Origin: Stentor coeruleus
Taxonomy: Eukaryota > Ciliophora > Heterotrichea > Heterotrichida > Stentoridae
Direction: 5' to 3'
Assembly (NCBI GenBank): GCA_001970955.1
Contig: MPUH01000804.1
Location: 1-33,998, forward strand
DNA length: 33,998 nucleotides
Part shown: piece after piece, positions 10,340 to 19,688 of the stretch
Numbering within the stretch: position 1 is the stretch's first letter
How the letters are laid out: each line of letters begins with the position of its first letter
Position numbers and translations under genes: made by a program
Notes under the pieces: generated by a model
The model's input: the letters and a program-made list of their open reading frames with translations, nothing else
What the model was told of the DNA's origin: nothing
Database searches by the model: none

Positions 10340-10858
10340 CTATATAAGCCTTACGTATCCTGGGAAATCATATACAACCCCTGATTGGCTAATTTTTTCC
10401 CTTAGTTTGTGCTCTTTGTCAAGAAGGCGGAACACCCGGTCTTTTGTTGCCTCAGTGGATTGTTCTTGATTGTATTTTTCTTTGAACTGAGAATATTTAC
10501 TTTCAACATGTCTTTTGTTGGGGAACATTGTGAATTTGAATACTTCGTCCAAATACCTACAAACAAGCTGCTTACCAAATAAAAGGAAACCATGCATGGT
10601 TTCAGCTGCAATTTTAGCTGTTGATTTTTCTTCAAATTCGACAAAGCTATAGCTTTTAGAGCCACCAGTCTTTTTGCTACGAGCTACTTTGACTTTTGTC
10701 ACTTTGCCAAATTGATTGAAAAATTTACGAAGGCCGTCCTCTTCAAGACCTGCTGGCATATGGCTCACATAAACATAACCATGAGTGTTTAGAGCTGCTG
10801 GGACTAACTTACGAAGCTTGGCAAAGCGTTCGAGTCGTGAGTGCAGCAGCTTAACCAT
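10340..10858 (-). CDS. NIFK/Nop15-like nucleolar RNA-binding protein (RRM)
   Basis: The protein has 172 residues. One RRM spans about residues 26-105: RNP2-like YVYVSHMP, then EDGLRKFFNQFGKVTKVKVARSKKTG, then RNP1-like KSYSFVEFE. The extension after it (AAETMHGFLLFGKQLVCRYL) is diagnostic of the NIFK (MKI67 FHA-interacting) / yeast Nop15 family, where MHNYLLFG follows the RRM. Family members act in the nucleolus on pre-60S particles, binding near ITS2 of pre-rRNA. The length is near that of Nop15 (about 220) and shorter than animal NIFK, which carries an extra FHA-binding tail. The stop is TAG. The next gene's ATG is 29 nt downstream, so little room remains for a separate promoter. Confidence 0.88.
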   Translation of the reverse strand: MVKLLHSRLERFAKLRKLVPAALNTHGYVYVSHMPAGLEEDGLRKFFNQFGKVTKVKVARSKKTGGSKSYSFVEFEEKSTAKIAAETMHGFLLFGKQLVCRYLDEVFKFTMFPNKRHVESKYSQFKEKYNQEQSTEATKDRVFRLLDKEHKLREKISQSGVVYDFPGYVRLI

Positions 10859-11209
10859 ATTATTGAATAAATCAGCATGGGTATATTTAATGCGATTTTT
10901 TGTATTTTAATTACGAAGAAAACATGAATGCTCTAGAGGGAGTTTGGTTGAATTATAGAATTTTATATGGAAAAAAAAATTTATGTACCCAAATTCCTTC
11001 CACATAAAAAAACCTTACTTTTTTTATCATTAAAAATAAGCCCATCTGATTTAAAAACCCTTCATAAACTTCAACATAAAAATCCAAAAAAAAACTCCTA
11101 TTCTCTTATATTCATAATAAAGCCCCTTTCTAATTCAATATTCCAAAACCTAATAACTATTTTCATAACACCCTAACACCCTAAGATTTCCACATTCATC
11201 TTAAAAAAA
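10859..11209. other. Intergenic region with a telomere-like motif
   Basis: 351 bp between the Rab stop and the NIFK ATG. The right side is A/C-rich on the plus strand, as expected for the 3' flank of a minus gene. A 69-codon plus-strand ORF here is a product of this bias. The one notable element is the telomere-like motif at 11168-11184. Confidence 0.6.
11168..11184 (+). repeat. Telomere-like motif (CCCTAACA type)
   Basis: The sequence is ACACCCTAACACCCTAA, about two copies of the 8-bp CCCTAACA unit known from heterotrich (Stentor, Blepharisma) macronuclear telomeres. Its orientation is that of a left chromosome end facing right. It lies about 26 nt beyond the Rab stop codon. Confidence 0.5.
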
Positions 11210-11821
11210 TTATTTACAACATCTCTTTTTCTTCTTAATTACCTGAGTTTTAACAGGTTCCAACTTTACCGAATTCGTAAACCTATAAGTCGACATTTTC
11301 CGTATAGACGGATTTCCTGTAAATTCTCTGCATATCTCAATAAACATATCTTCAATCCCAATGCCACTCTTAGCTGATGTTCTCATATATAAAGCCCCAA
11401 TAATTTGGGCAAAATTTTTAACTTCTTCAATTGGAACTGCTTCTTTATTTATCAAATCATGTTTATTCCCGACTATAGCAATGATAGCATTTTCTGCAAG
11501 GTAGTCTTTTATACTGTTATACCATCGATCAAGGTTATAAAAACTATCTTTTGAAGTTATATCATAGACAAGTACACAAACTTGAGCTTCACGGGCATAA
11601 TTTTGAGCTAAACTATAGTATCGTTCTTGACCAGCGGTATCCCAAATACATAATTTTATTGATTTTTTATCAAAATCAACTATTTTTGTTAGATAAGTCG
11701 AACCAATTGTTGGTGATGAATGATCATTGTAACTTTTATTGATGTATCTTTGTACGATGCTGGTCTTGCCAGAATTCGCATCTCCAAGTAAGACTATTTT
11801 TGCTTGATTTAAGTCAGTCAT
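11210..11821 (-). CDS. Rab-family small GTPase
   Basis: The protein has 203 residues, normal for a Rab. All nucleotide-binding motifs are present: P-loop GDANSGKT (13-20), switch I Thr38 in SSPTIGST, switch II WDTAGQE (60-66), guanine-specificity NKHD (119-122) and SAK (149-151). The C-terminus KKKKRCCK is a basic tail with paired cysteines, suited to geranylgeranylation, though the final Lys after CC is less usual. The sequence around the switches is closest to the Rab5/Rab21/Rab22 endocytic group, but I would not fix the subfamily by eye. It should cycle between membrane and cytosol to control vesicle traffic. The stop is TAA. No intron is seen. Confidence 0.93.
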   Translation of the reverse strand: MTDLNQAKIVLLGDANSGKTSIVQRYINKSYNDHSSPTIGSTYLTKIVDFDKKSIKLCIWDTAGQERYYSLAQNYAREAQVCVLVYDITSKDSFYNLDRWYNSIKDYLAENAIIAIVGNKHDLINKEAVPIEEVKNFAQIIGALYMRTSAKSGIGIEDMFIEICREFTGNPSIRKMSTYRFTNSVKLEPVKTQVIKKKKRCCK

Positions 11822-12693
11822 TTATATGAGTTTTTAAATATTGCACATTATTTCCCATTTTTGTTGGATTTTTTATAATGTATTTTTTATTTCAATATAG
11901 TTAAAAAAGGGTTTTTGAACTGGAGGATTGAAGATGTAGTTTTTGTTTGTGGAAATTGTTATTGGGGTGAAGTAGATTTTTATGGGAATATATTGATTAT
12001 GGGTTTATAGAAAATTATTTTTATTTTGAACTAGATTAGGATGTGCTTTTTTGATTATTAAATTTTAAATAAGTGTATAAAATGATAAGTTCTAAGCAGG
12101 TGTAAACAAGAGTCAGAAATCGAATTTTTATAAAGCGAAAGTCGATAAAAAATTTTTTCTTTGATTTTATTAATATAGGGATATTTTTAAATTATTTAGA
12201 TTCTAGAAAAGTCACTATTGTTGCTAATTTAAGATAAATAAGAAATGAGAATCAGTAACCGCATTTTGATAAAGTATTAAAGCTAGGTTTATCGCTTGCT
12301 AAGTAGGAACTGATATTTTTCATCTTATTTAAATTTGATTATAACGATGACTGCTTTAGCATCTAAAAAAATGAAAATAAGTAGAAATTTAAGTGAATCA
12401 AAATAAAAAATTGAACGAACTCATATGGTTTTATATTATATAAAGTTATTTTCTGGTTCTCAAAATTTCAGCTATCTTAAATTTTACAATAAAATCCATA
12501 TCCAAAAATGTTTGTGATATCTGCTCAAGTTACGTTGGCCTAGGTAAACTACCAGAATCATCGAAGAAGCCGAAAAAAGGCATCTTTAATGAGTTGAACT
12601 TAGCATATCTGGCAACAGTAACTCCTTAACCCTCGGTGAAATGCTTAAAAGCATCAAAACTCCTACTCCTTATTCTTCCTAGTTCATATCCTT
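11822..12693. other. Gene-poor region, about 870 bp
   Basis: No intact ORF is seen. The first 240 bp are G/T-rich on plus (upstream flank of the Rab). A weak direct repeat is visible: about 26 nt starting near 12110 (GAGTCAGAAATCG...) resembles about 26 nt starting near 12248 (GAATCAGTAACCG...). From about 12500 the sequence becomes GC-richer and probably continues the decayed CXC gene beyond its recognisable part. Confidence 0.5.
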
Positions 12694-12984
12694 TCACTGA
12701 CCTCCAGACAGGCCTCGACAGTTCTTACAATTGCAATTTAGACAATATTTTTCTTCAGCGAAACATTAGCAATAAAGTTTGAGGCATTTAGTTTTTTGAC
12801 AACCACATGGCAAATCACTACTTAATGGGGTTTGATTTTTCTGCATTTCAGAATTAATTATTTGTGAAAACACGCCAAAAGTAGGTAAAGGTCTCATACA
12901 AAAAAGTGCAAGTGGACTTAATGTTGTATTTGGAGACAAAGGTGAAAAATCGCTTTCTTTAATATCTTCTTTTCTCTGTTCCAT
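12694..12984 (-). pseudogene. CXC (tesmin/TSO1/LIN54-like) domain gene fragment with an in-frame stop
   Basis: From the ATG at 12982-12984 a 72-codon reading leads into CGCQKTKCLKLYC. It is then cut by TAA at 12766-12768 and continues in the same frame as CFAEEKYCLNCNCKNC to about 12720. This is one CXC zinc-binding repeat (C-x-C-x4-C-x4-C-x-C-F ... C-x2-C-x-C-x2-C). In intact genes the position of the stop is usually acidic (YCECF), so GAA to TAA is the simplest change. Functional LIN54-type proteins carry two CXC repeats and bind CHR promoter elements in cell-cycle genes. Here the second repeat is not recognisable and more stops follow (TGA at 12694-12696). The fragment is truncated and interrupted, so I call it a pseudogene. 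A recoded stop is possible but disfavoured. Confidence 0.75.
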
Positions 12985-13025
12985 ATTATAAAAACACTTA
13001 ATCATATAAAAAAATAAACATGTAA

Positions 13026-13759
13026 AGGGATGAATACCTGGCAAAAGCGGCAATAGGTGAACTCATTGAAGAGAATCAAGTAAAAATAATATGTTTAGCA
13101 GCGCGTAATTTTTTTTTGAAGAACAAAATGTTATAGAAATCAAAGCTCCGATAATAATTGTTGGTGATGCTCATGGACAATTTTATGATGTTATAGAATT
13201 TATGCGCATAGGTGGTCTAATATCTGATATGACTTATCTTTTTTTAAGTGATTATATAGATCGTACATGGAGGATTTTATCCATCAATATCTATAATCGA
13301 TTATCACGTTTTTTTTATAGTATTTTATGTGCTTTTTTATATAAAAAAATTATGGATCGGTGAAGTTAAAAAAATTGACCGTGCTCAAGAAATACCTTAT
13401 GAAAGAAGATTTGCTGATCTTATGTGGTCAAATCCTGATGAAATTAACACTGGATATACAGCATCTTCTAGAAGGGCAGGGTATATGTTTGGTAAAGATA
13501 TTGTTAATAAATTCTTATATTCGAATAATTGTACGCATATAATTAGAGCACATCAGTTGTGTAATGATGAGTATCAGGTATTGTTTGAAGATACTTTTTC
13601 GACAGTTTGGAGTGCACCGAATTATAGTTTTAGGTTTAAGAATCAAACGAGTATTATGTTGGTGGATAAAAATTTGTTGTGTATTCAGAAGCTCCTGAGA
13701 ATGTTAAATTTGAGAATACGAAAATTGTTGATGAGAATCCGGATAATTTTTTAATATAA
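13026..13759 (+). pseudogene. PP2A/PP4/PP6-type phosphatase catalytic subunit, degenerate
   Basis: Three blocks in different frames match the PPP family. Block 1 (about 13026-13117) reads DEYLAKAAIGELIEENQVK...AAR, like the PP4/PP2A N-terminus. After a one-base shift in a nine-T run (13109-13117), block 2 (to about 13270) gives VGDAHGQFYD and YLFLSDYIDR, where the metal-binding motifs are GDxHGQ and GDYVDRG; the G of GDY is now S. About 100 residues including GNHE and the HGG loop are missing between 13275 and 13345. Block 3 (13345-13680) gives IDRAQEIPYE, LMWSNPDE, RAHQLC and SAPNYSFR. A further shift near 13675 leads to YSEAPENVKF and the end PDNFLI, like the family's (Y)FL tail. Loss of catalytic motifs shows it is dead. 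Confidence 0.88.
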
Positions 13760-14012
13760 GATGATTGGGTGTTGATTTTTGTAAGCTTGGTTTGGTTAGG
13801 AGATGGAGATATTTTAGATGATGAAATATGGATGCTTTGTGTGGGTAGTGAGATTATATAAATATTATAGATGATGTGATTGGAAGATTTAAGTTTTAAT
13901 TAGGATTTTTTAGATTGGATTAGGATTTATGGGTTGAGATGATGATTTAGGGTGTTTTGATGGAGAAAATAAAAGTAAATAAATTATTTGGTGAAGAGAT
14001 TCTAGATTAATT

Positions 14013-14927
14013 TTACTCATTAACATTATAAATCTTCCTGCATACTTGACATTCTACATCATTAGCACAATGAGCACATATCAAACATTGATTAATACAA
14101 ATCATGAATTTCACCTCCTGAACATCACAACTACATTTCATACATGTAAACTTTTCTTTTTCCCCAGTCCAATTATTTAATATTTTACCGATAAGCCTTC
14201 TTATATCAAGAGTTAAAAAATCTTCAACATCCTTACATGCTTTTTGCATATACACAAGAAAATTTATATGGGTTTCTTGTCCAAGTAAATACCTGGACAT
14301 ATGATTTAATGTTTCTGTTACATTAGACGATATTTCTATAAGTCTTGTGTAATAAAACTGATATTGGGCATAATCTTTGACTAAAGCATACTTTTCTTGT
14401 TCAGATTTAAAAAAATACACTAGTAAACTTGTAGGTTTGCTACAATAAAAAGTTTCATAGTTAGCAGAATTAGCTATTGATAGATGTATACTTAAGCTTT
14501 CTGCTAATGCTTGCATATGAGTACTTGTGATATTATAAATCTCACATTTTACTAATTTGGATTTTTCATCAGGGAATAAAGAAGCGAGGATGATTCTAAA
14601 GACAATTTCTACGGATTGGAGAACTTTGGCTGTAGAGAGATATTCTGCTATGGCTTGAACACCAAATTCTTTAGTGTTGTCGTTTAAAAGAACGAGAACT
14701 TGATGGAAAATACCGAATTTTTCAATTTCGCGAAGGTCTTTGGCTAGTTCTCGACATTCGGTAAAATGCTTGAGAAGACGTTCCCAGGTGGGTTGAGAAA
14801 TGGTTGGAGCTTCTTTGGATAGGACTAGGACTCGGAGCAAAGAAAACCCAAAGGCGATGTAGAAGGAACATTGGCTTGGGAAAATATCTATGAAGGATTC
14901 TTTTTCTGCTATGCGAATTGTTTCCAT
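14013..14927 (-). CDS. Helical protein with C-terminal RING-like zinc finger
   Basis: The protein has 304 residues. Residues 1-255 are alpha-helical without a recognised domain. The last 45 residues hold a cysteine cluster, C-x2-C-x11-C-x3-C-x2-C-x2-C-x5-C-x2-C, with one His between the fifth and sixth cysteines (CAHC). The spacing is that of a RING finger of the C3HC4_3 (MUL1/IAP) type, though shortened in the second half. If it folds as a RING it could be an E3 ubiquitin ligase; that is inferred. The first spacer (C-x2-C-x11-C) is the same as in the coiled-coil array at 22634-32569. The start is preceded by TTAATAA. The stop is TAA. I do not recognise the N-terminal part. Confidence 0.75.
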   Translation of the reverse strand: METIRIAEKESFIDIFPSQCSFYIAFGFSLLRVLVLSKEAPTISQPTWERLLKHFTECRELAKDLREIEKFGIFHQVLVLLNDNTKEFGVQAIAEYLSTAKVLQSVEIVFRIILASLFPDEKSKLVKCEIYNITSTHMQALAESLSIHLSIANSANYETFYCSKPTSLLVYFFKSEQEKYALVKDYAQYQFYYTRLIEISSNVTETLNHMSRYLLGQETHINFLVYMQKACKDVEDFLTLDIRRLIGKILNNWTGEKEKFTCMKCSCDVQEVKFMICINQCLICAHCANDVECQVCRKIYNVNE

Positions 14928-15911
14928 TTATTAAGTTTGAGTTGGGTTTAAATTAGATTATAGGGCTTTGTTAGTGGATTATGAGAAAAAGAGAAGAGTT
15001 TATAGATAAAAGTTGGGTAGATAAAAGATTTTAAATTTTATTAGAAATGTAGAAAATCTTAGTCTTTGGGTAAAGTGAAGCAAATTAGATATTTTTGGTT
15101 TTTGTGGAATATCGGGTGTTAGGGTGTATTTTAGATGATGGGTGCTATTTGAGAATGAGTTTTTATATTTATTTGTAAATTTTATGATATTTTTTTGTGG
15201 AGATTAGGCTGAGAGATTGATTTAATAGAGAGGGTTATATAACTTTTGAATTAGTTTGATTTAATATAATGCTTAGGGAATGATTTTCTTAAAAATAGAA
15301 TGACAAGAAGTTTATAACCAAACAGCAAATAAAAATATAAAATTAAATTTTCCAAGGATACCTTTACAAGTAAAAAGGTGGCTTTAACCTTAAATTTATA
15401 TCAATTTATTGAATAAAACCATGAAATTTTTTTTTCAGAAAAGTTTTTCACTAATTTTCAGTATATTTAAATGATAAATCTAAATAATATTCTATATTAT
15501 AACAACAACCAAATAACGAACACTTTCTTGACTATAAATATAGCAACCTTAGCATTCAACAATATATAAAATCTAATATAAAAACCATTACTTTTCAATA
15601 CAACCTATAAAAACTAATCAAAGCCTCCAAAATCTCCATCATCAAAAAAAATCTTATATTAAAATCCACTAACTTAAAACATTTTCATACCTAAAATTCC
15701 AAAATTCCAAAATCCCAAAAATCATAAAATATAAATGTCTATAAATTTTTGCAGGAAAAAATCCCACCCAAAAACTTTATTTATAATTTAACACCTGAAA
15801 GCCCATTCACAACCTCTAACTACTCATATTAAACAAGTCTTTAAATCTAACTTATAAAATACCCATAATTATAATATTAATAATCTCTCCTAAACAAATA
15901 TAAAAATTATA
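14928..15911. other. Divergent intergenic region, about 980 bp
   Basis: It separates a minus and a plus gene and so should hold both promoters. The plus strand is G/T-rich up to about 15280 and A/C-rich from about 15480, so each gene sees an A/C-rich upstream flank on its own coding strand. A telomere-like motif lies at 15114-15127. No ORF of note was seen. Confidence 0.6.
15114..15127 (-). repeat. Telomere-like motif, inverted relative to 11168
   Basis: The plus strand reads GGGTGTTAGGGTGT, the exact reverse complement of 14 nt within the motif at 11168-11184. It is oriented like a right-hand chromosome end. It lies about 190 nt upstream of the RING-like gene's ATG. Confidence 0.5.
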
Positions 15912-17444
15912 ATGGAAAGTAGTCAAAATAATCTAATAGAATCAGATAATTTAAACAACTATATTATTCAAGAAAACTCTAAAGACAATTATCTCTGGAA
16001 AATAACATGTACTGAAGAACAATACCCAGAAATAAACCTTGATGAATTAAAAAAATTAAATTCAACTTTTTCTTTAGAATTTTTCGCTTTAGGTCGTGGT
16101 CAGACAAGTAATCTTGAAAATCTAGTCAAAGAATATACAAAAATCATAAAAAAAGATATATGCAACATAGACCTAGACGATTTTTTAAATAAAGCAAAAG
16201 AAATTTTCAATTATTTTCACTCAGAAAACATGTCAATTCAATTAGAAAAAACAAGAGATATACTAACTTCAGTAAAAAGTTCATATAAATTCAATAATAT
16301 ATATCGAAGACCAATAATATCAGATTTACATTTAGAAAGAGAAGAAAGTATTTTTTTGACGAAAATGTTTGAAACAAAAAATTTCACAACTGAAAATTTT
16401 ATGAAAGAATTCACTTCTGCCTTTAAGAATTTTATTAAAGTGTATAATCCTATTATAGAAAAAACTATAGAAAAAGATTATGTTGAAAGGATTATGCAAG
16501 GTTTTTCCTATGAATTTAGTAAGCTTTTAGCTGAGGCTAGGAATAGGCTTAATACATTGTTAGGAGATGTGATATTGAACTTTAAACCGATGAAACTGAG
16601 AATTATGATTTATCAATTGACTGATAATGAGAATATGCAGAAAATGACACAATGGGAAATTATTTATGAAGAATTTATCCATAGAGAACCTGCTTATATA
16701 AAACAAGTTATAAAATTTTCTTCTAATTCTGTGATTGTTTGTGTTTCTTTCCCTATTAAAAACATGATACAACTTATTAGGATTTTTAATTTTGAATCTA
16801 AAGCGATCTCAAATATGCTCCCTGACTGTAATACTGTTATTGCTGATGGATCAACCGAAGATTGTTTAGTTTTTATGCAAAACACTATAAAACATGCATT
16901 TATCGGCCGTTTTTACGATGACAGAATCCATATAAACAATGAATTCCCTGTTTATTCTGAAAATATTAAAGAAATCAAAGTTGTTTGTTATCTAAAAAGT
17001 AAGAATGAATTTTTTATTATAAACCAAAACGGAGAACTTTCAATATATTCTGTAGATCCAAAAAAAACTAAAACTTCAACTAATCAAGTTCCTATATCAA
17101 CGCAATTTAAACATATATCATTGACTAACTGTGAAAGATTTATTGTTTTGTTATCATATAGTGAGGCATATGTTTTTACTAGTGATTTAAAACTTATTTA
17201 TATGGATCATAGTACTCCATTTTATGCATCAATAAGGGGAAGTTTTTTTGAGATGATAAATTTGAATAGTTCGATGAATATTAATATAAAAAAAGTGCCA
17301 TTGGATTCTGAAAATTTTGTCCATAATCCAAATATGAATAATGTTACTACGATTATGACTATAAATGCTAATATTAGAAATACTTTAAAGCTTACTTCAG
17401 ATTTGATAACTGGGATGTTGGAAGATGAACATTTCGGACCTTAA
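15912..17444 (+). CDS. Unrecognised 510-residue protein, helical then beta-rich
   Basis: The ATG follows an A/T-only stretch (TATAAAAATTATA). Residues 1-230 are rich in Asn, Lys and Leu and look helical. Residues about 240-440 look like successive beta-strands (VIVCVSFPIK, IKVVCYLK, EFFIINQNGELSIYSVD, FIVLLSYSEAYVFTSDLKLIYM) of the kind seen in beta-propellers, but no WD or kelch signature is clear. There is no signal peptide or membrane segment. The last 30 residues are polar. The stop is TAA and the 3' flank is G/T-rich. I do not recognise the family; a propeller adaptor is only a guess. Confidence 0.75.
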   Translation: MESSQNNLIESDNLNNYIIQENSKDNYLWKITCTEEQYPEINLDELKKLNSTFSLEFFALGRGQTSNLENLVKEYTKIIKKDICNIDLDDFLNKAKEIFNYFHSENMSIQLEKTRDILTSVKSSYKFNNIYRRPIISDLHLEREESIFLTKMFETKNFTTENFMKEFTSAFKNFIKVYNPIIEKTIEKDYVERIMQGFSYEFSKLLAEARNRLNTLLGDVILNFKPMKLRIMIYQLTDNENMQKMTQWEIIYEEFIHREPAYIKQVIKFSSNSVIVCVSFPIKNMIQLIRIFNFESKAISNMLPDCNTVIADGSTEDCLVFMQNTIKHAFIGRFYDDRIHINNEFPVYSENIKEIKVVCYLKSKNEFFIINQNGELSIYSVDPKKTKTSTNQVPISTQFKHISLTNCERFIVLLSYSEAYVFTSDLKLIYMDHSTPFYASIRGSFFEMINLNSSMNINIKKVPLDSENFVHNPNMNNVTTIMTINANIRNTLKLTSDLITGMLEDEHFGP

Positions 17445-18086
17445 GTAGTTATTAGATTAGGTTTAAAGGAATTTAGTAATTTTTTTATGTGCTTTTGAAT
17501 CATGTTTGAAGGCTTTTTTATGTAAAAAAAAGACTTGAGATTAGATTGAAGGGGCTTTTTTGTGTTGAAGAAATTTTGTATAGGGCGTTTTTGATAAAAA
17601 AAATTCACATGATTTTATGGAGGATTTGGATTTGTGAATTGAAAATTAAGTGAAGGTTGGGTAAGTGAAAGATGGAATATTGAAGTAAATTTAAAAGCAA
17701 AAACAAATCAAAGCGCACATCTTATTTTTAATTAAACCCTACTTATATAAAAAACAACATCTTATTTTATTATCATTAAAAACATTAATTCTAATATAAT
17801 AATAACCTTACCATTATACAAAAACAACATCCTATTTTATTCATCATTAAAAACATTAATTCTAATATAATAATAACCTTACCATTATACAAAAACCATT
17901 TAAAAACCCTCAACACAAAAAAATGTCAAAAAAATCCATGTAAATTTCTAAAAACCTTCATGATAATTTTATAAAACTTCAAAAAACCCTAAAAATCAAC
18001 CCCAAAAAATCATTTAAAACCCTACAACCATTCCAAATATTTTTTAAAAATAAAAAATTTGGAGGCAATTCACATATCTTATATTA
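17445..18086. other. Intergenic region with a 70-bp tandem duplication
   Basis: The G/T-rich 3' flank of the gene at 15912 runs to about 17680. It gives way to the A/C-rich upstream flank of the gene at 18087, which contains the tandem repeat at 17751-17891. No coding potential was seen. Confidence 0.6.
17751..17891. repeat. Tandem direct repeat, two units of about 70 bp
   Basis: Units 17751-17820 and 17821-17891 both begin AAAACAACATC and end ACCATTATACA. They differ by a T/C substitution and a one-base insertion (TATTATC against TATTCATC). Near identity points to a recent duplication in the upstream flank of the gene at 18087. Confidence 0.88.
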
Positions 18087-19688
18087 ATGAGAAGTAGAAC
18101 AGCACCAGCCGATTCAAGTAACACCATAAGAAATCATTTAAATAAAATACGTCAGGCACGTGCAGAGTAAATTACATATAGAGTAGAAGCTAAACCTGAT
18201 GATTTAACCCCTAAAGTGACTTTATGGAGGAATTCTATTGATAATCTTCAAAGAGAACTTGAAAAGCAAGCAAAATACATATCAAGTCTAAGAGAAGTTA
18301 GTGAAGATCCAAACAAAGTAAGAGAATTAAGGTTTAGAGAAGCTTTATACTCAGTAATCAAAGATATCGGCGAGGAATTCAAATCACTTGTAGGCATTTT
18401 AAAAAACACTACCCATCTATCTAAAAACTCTGAGTTCAGTAGTTGGGATTTAGTCAGCCTAAGCCTAAGATCTGAGCTTTCAAAATGCATTATCGCAGGT
18501 AACGAAGGTCCAGAACAAGCTATAGCAATGCTTAGACATGTTTATCAATTTCGAGACAACATCTTAGCTCAAATCCTTCAATCTTTCCTTCATAAAAAAA
18601 TTGTCCTTTGGATGGATCTTGGCCTTCAAAGCGAGGAATACGTCAAAGGTGAAGTTTTAACTGCATGGCAAAGGATTTTGAAATCACAAGCTGATCTTGG
18701 TCATATACCAACTCGATGTGATTTTATACAACCAAAAGCAGATCCAAATGATTTAAAAGGTTATATTCCTGAACTTAAATCAGTATTATCTTCATTTACA
18801 GAAGAATTTGGTGCTACTGTTAGGATGATTGAAAATAACTTCAAATTACATGGAGATTCTAAGACTAGTCCTTATGTGCCAAGTTTACGTGAAGAGATTG
18901 AGAATAATAAAAAACAGATTTATAATTTGGAAAAAGAACTACTTGCAGCAAGAAGTATGTTGAAAAGTCCAGATAAGAGGGAATTGATATCTATTAATAG
19001 GGATGTTATTGAAACTAATCATAAATTAGAGTTGGCTAATGCTAATGCTCAAAGGTTGAAAATTGAGAAAATCAATTTGGAAAGCAAGAATATTGAATAC
19101 ATTCAAAACATCGAAGACATGCAAACTCGACTTAAAACTCTTAATGAATCTGTATTCCCTCGACTTGAAGATCTTGAGCGCACCCAAGAAGAAATCATGA
19201 ACGAGTTAAAAAAAATCCGTCAAGATGCCGACCTCTTGCCAGAAATGTTTAGAAATGAAGTGAAACTAAAAAAAACTATTCGTGAAGAGAAACTTCAAGC
19301 AGAAGAAAAAATGAAAAAAATCTTTGAAGAATTAGAAGAAGCTAGGAATTCAAGACATAAATTAGAACAAGAACGTGATCGAAAAGAAAGAATTAGTTTA
19401 CAAGCAATAGCAGCGAAAAATATTATTGATCAATATTTAAAAGAAGCAAATATAAAGCTAGAAGAACAGAAAAAAAATATAGCTGAAAACAATTTGCATA
19501 TGGAAAAACTGAGCAAAGATGTTGAACAGTATAAAGGTCAGTATTTAGAACTTCAAGAACATATGTATGTGTTGAATAATAGGATTAATGAACTTGAAGA
19601 TCAGAAAAAAGCGTTGATTGATCAGTTGAAGGCTATTGGTGTACAGTCTAAGGCTCATTATGTTCATAGACGTTTAGATAAAAATTAG
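18087..19688 (+). CDS. Long coiled-coil protein, two exons, unrecognised
   Basis: The exons are 18087-18166 and 18182-19688, giving 528 residues. The 15-nt intron removes a TAA that would otherwise end the reading at 18169-18171. The first exon is MRSRTAPADSSN..., basic and polar. Residues about 60-230 form a helical domain (WDLVSLSLRSELSK, AMLRHVYQFRDNILAQILQSF, VLWMDLGL) without a known match. From about residue 265 to the end it is a near-continuous coiled coil of Leu/Glu/Lys heptads (IYNLEKELLAARSM, RTQEEIMNELKKIR, RHKLEQERDRKER). Such proteins are usually structural parts of the cytoskeleton, basal bodies or vesicle tethers; which one cannot be told. The stop is TAG. Confidence 0.85.
18167..18181 (+). 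other. 15-nt spliceosomal intron
   Basis: The sequence is GTAAATTACATATAG, with A at position 10 followed by T, as in the three mannosidase introns. It splits a GAA codon (GA|A) and joins RQARA-E-VEAKPDDLTP. Confidence 0.85.

Noticed and set aside
10967..11176. Plus-strand 69-codon ORF next to the Rab gene
   Set aside because: It is Lys/Asn/Leu/Ile/Pro-rich and lies in an A/C-biased 3' flank, which opens frames by composition alone; no motif.
12110..12275. Weak direct repeat of about 26 nt in the gene-poor region
   Set aside because: The two copies differ at several positions and the sequence is AT-rich; not distinct enough from background to call.
12766..12768. TAA read as glutamine (ciliate code) in the CXC fragment
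   Set aside because: TAA and TAG end every intact gene in this window, and further stops follow in the same frame.
13270..13345. A short intron bridging the phosphatase blocks
   Set aside because: About 100 conserved residues are missing, so splicing cannot recover a whole enzyme; it is a deletion.
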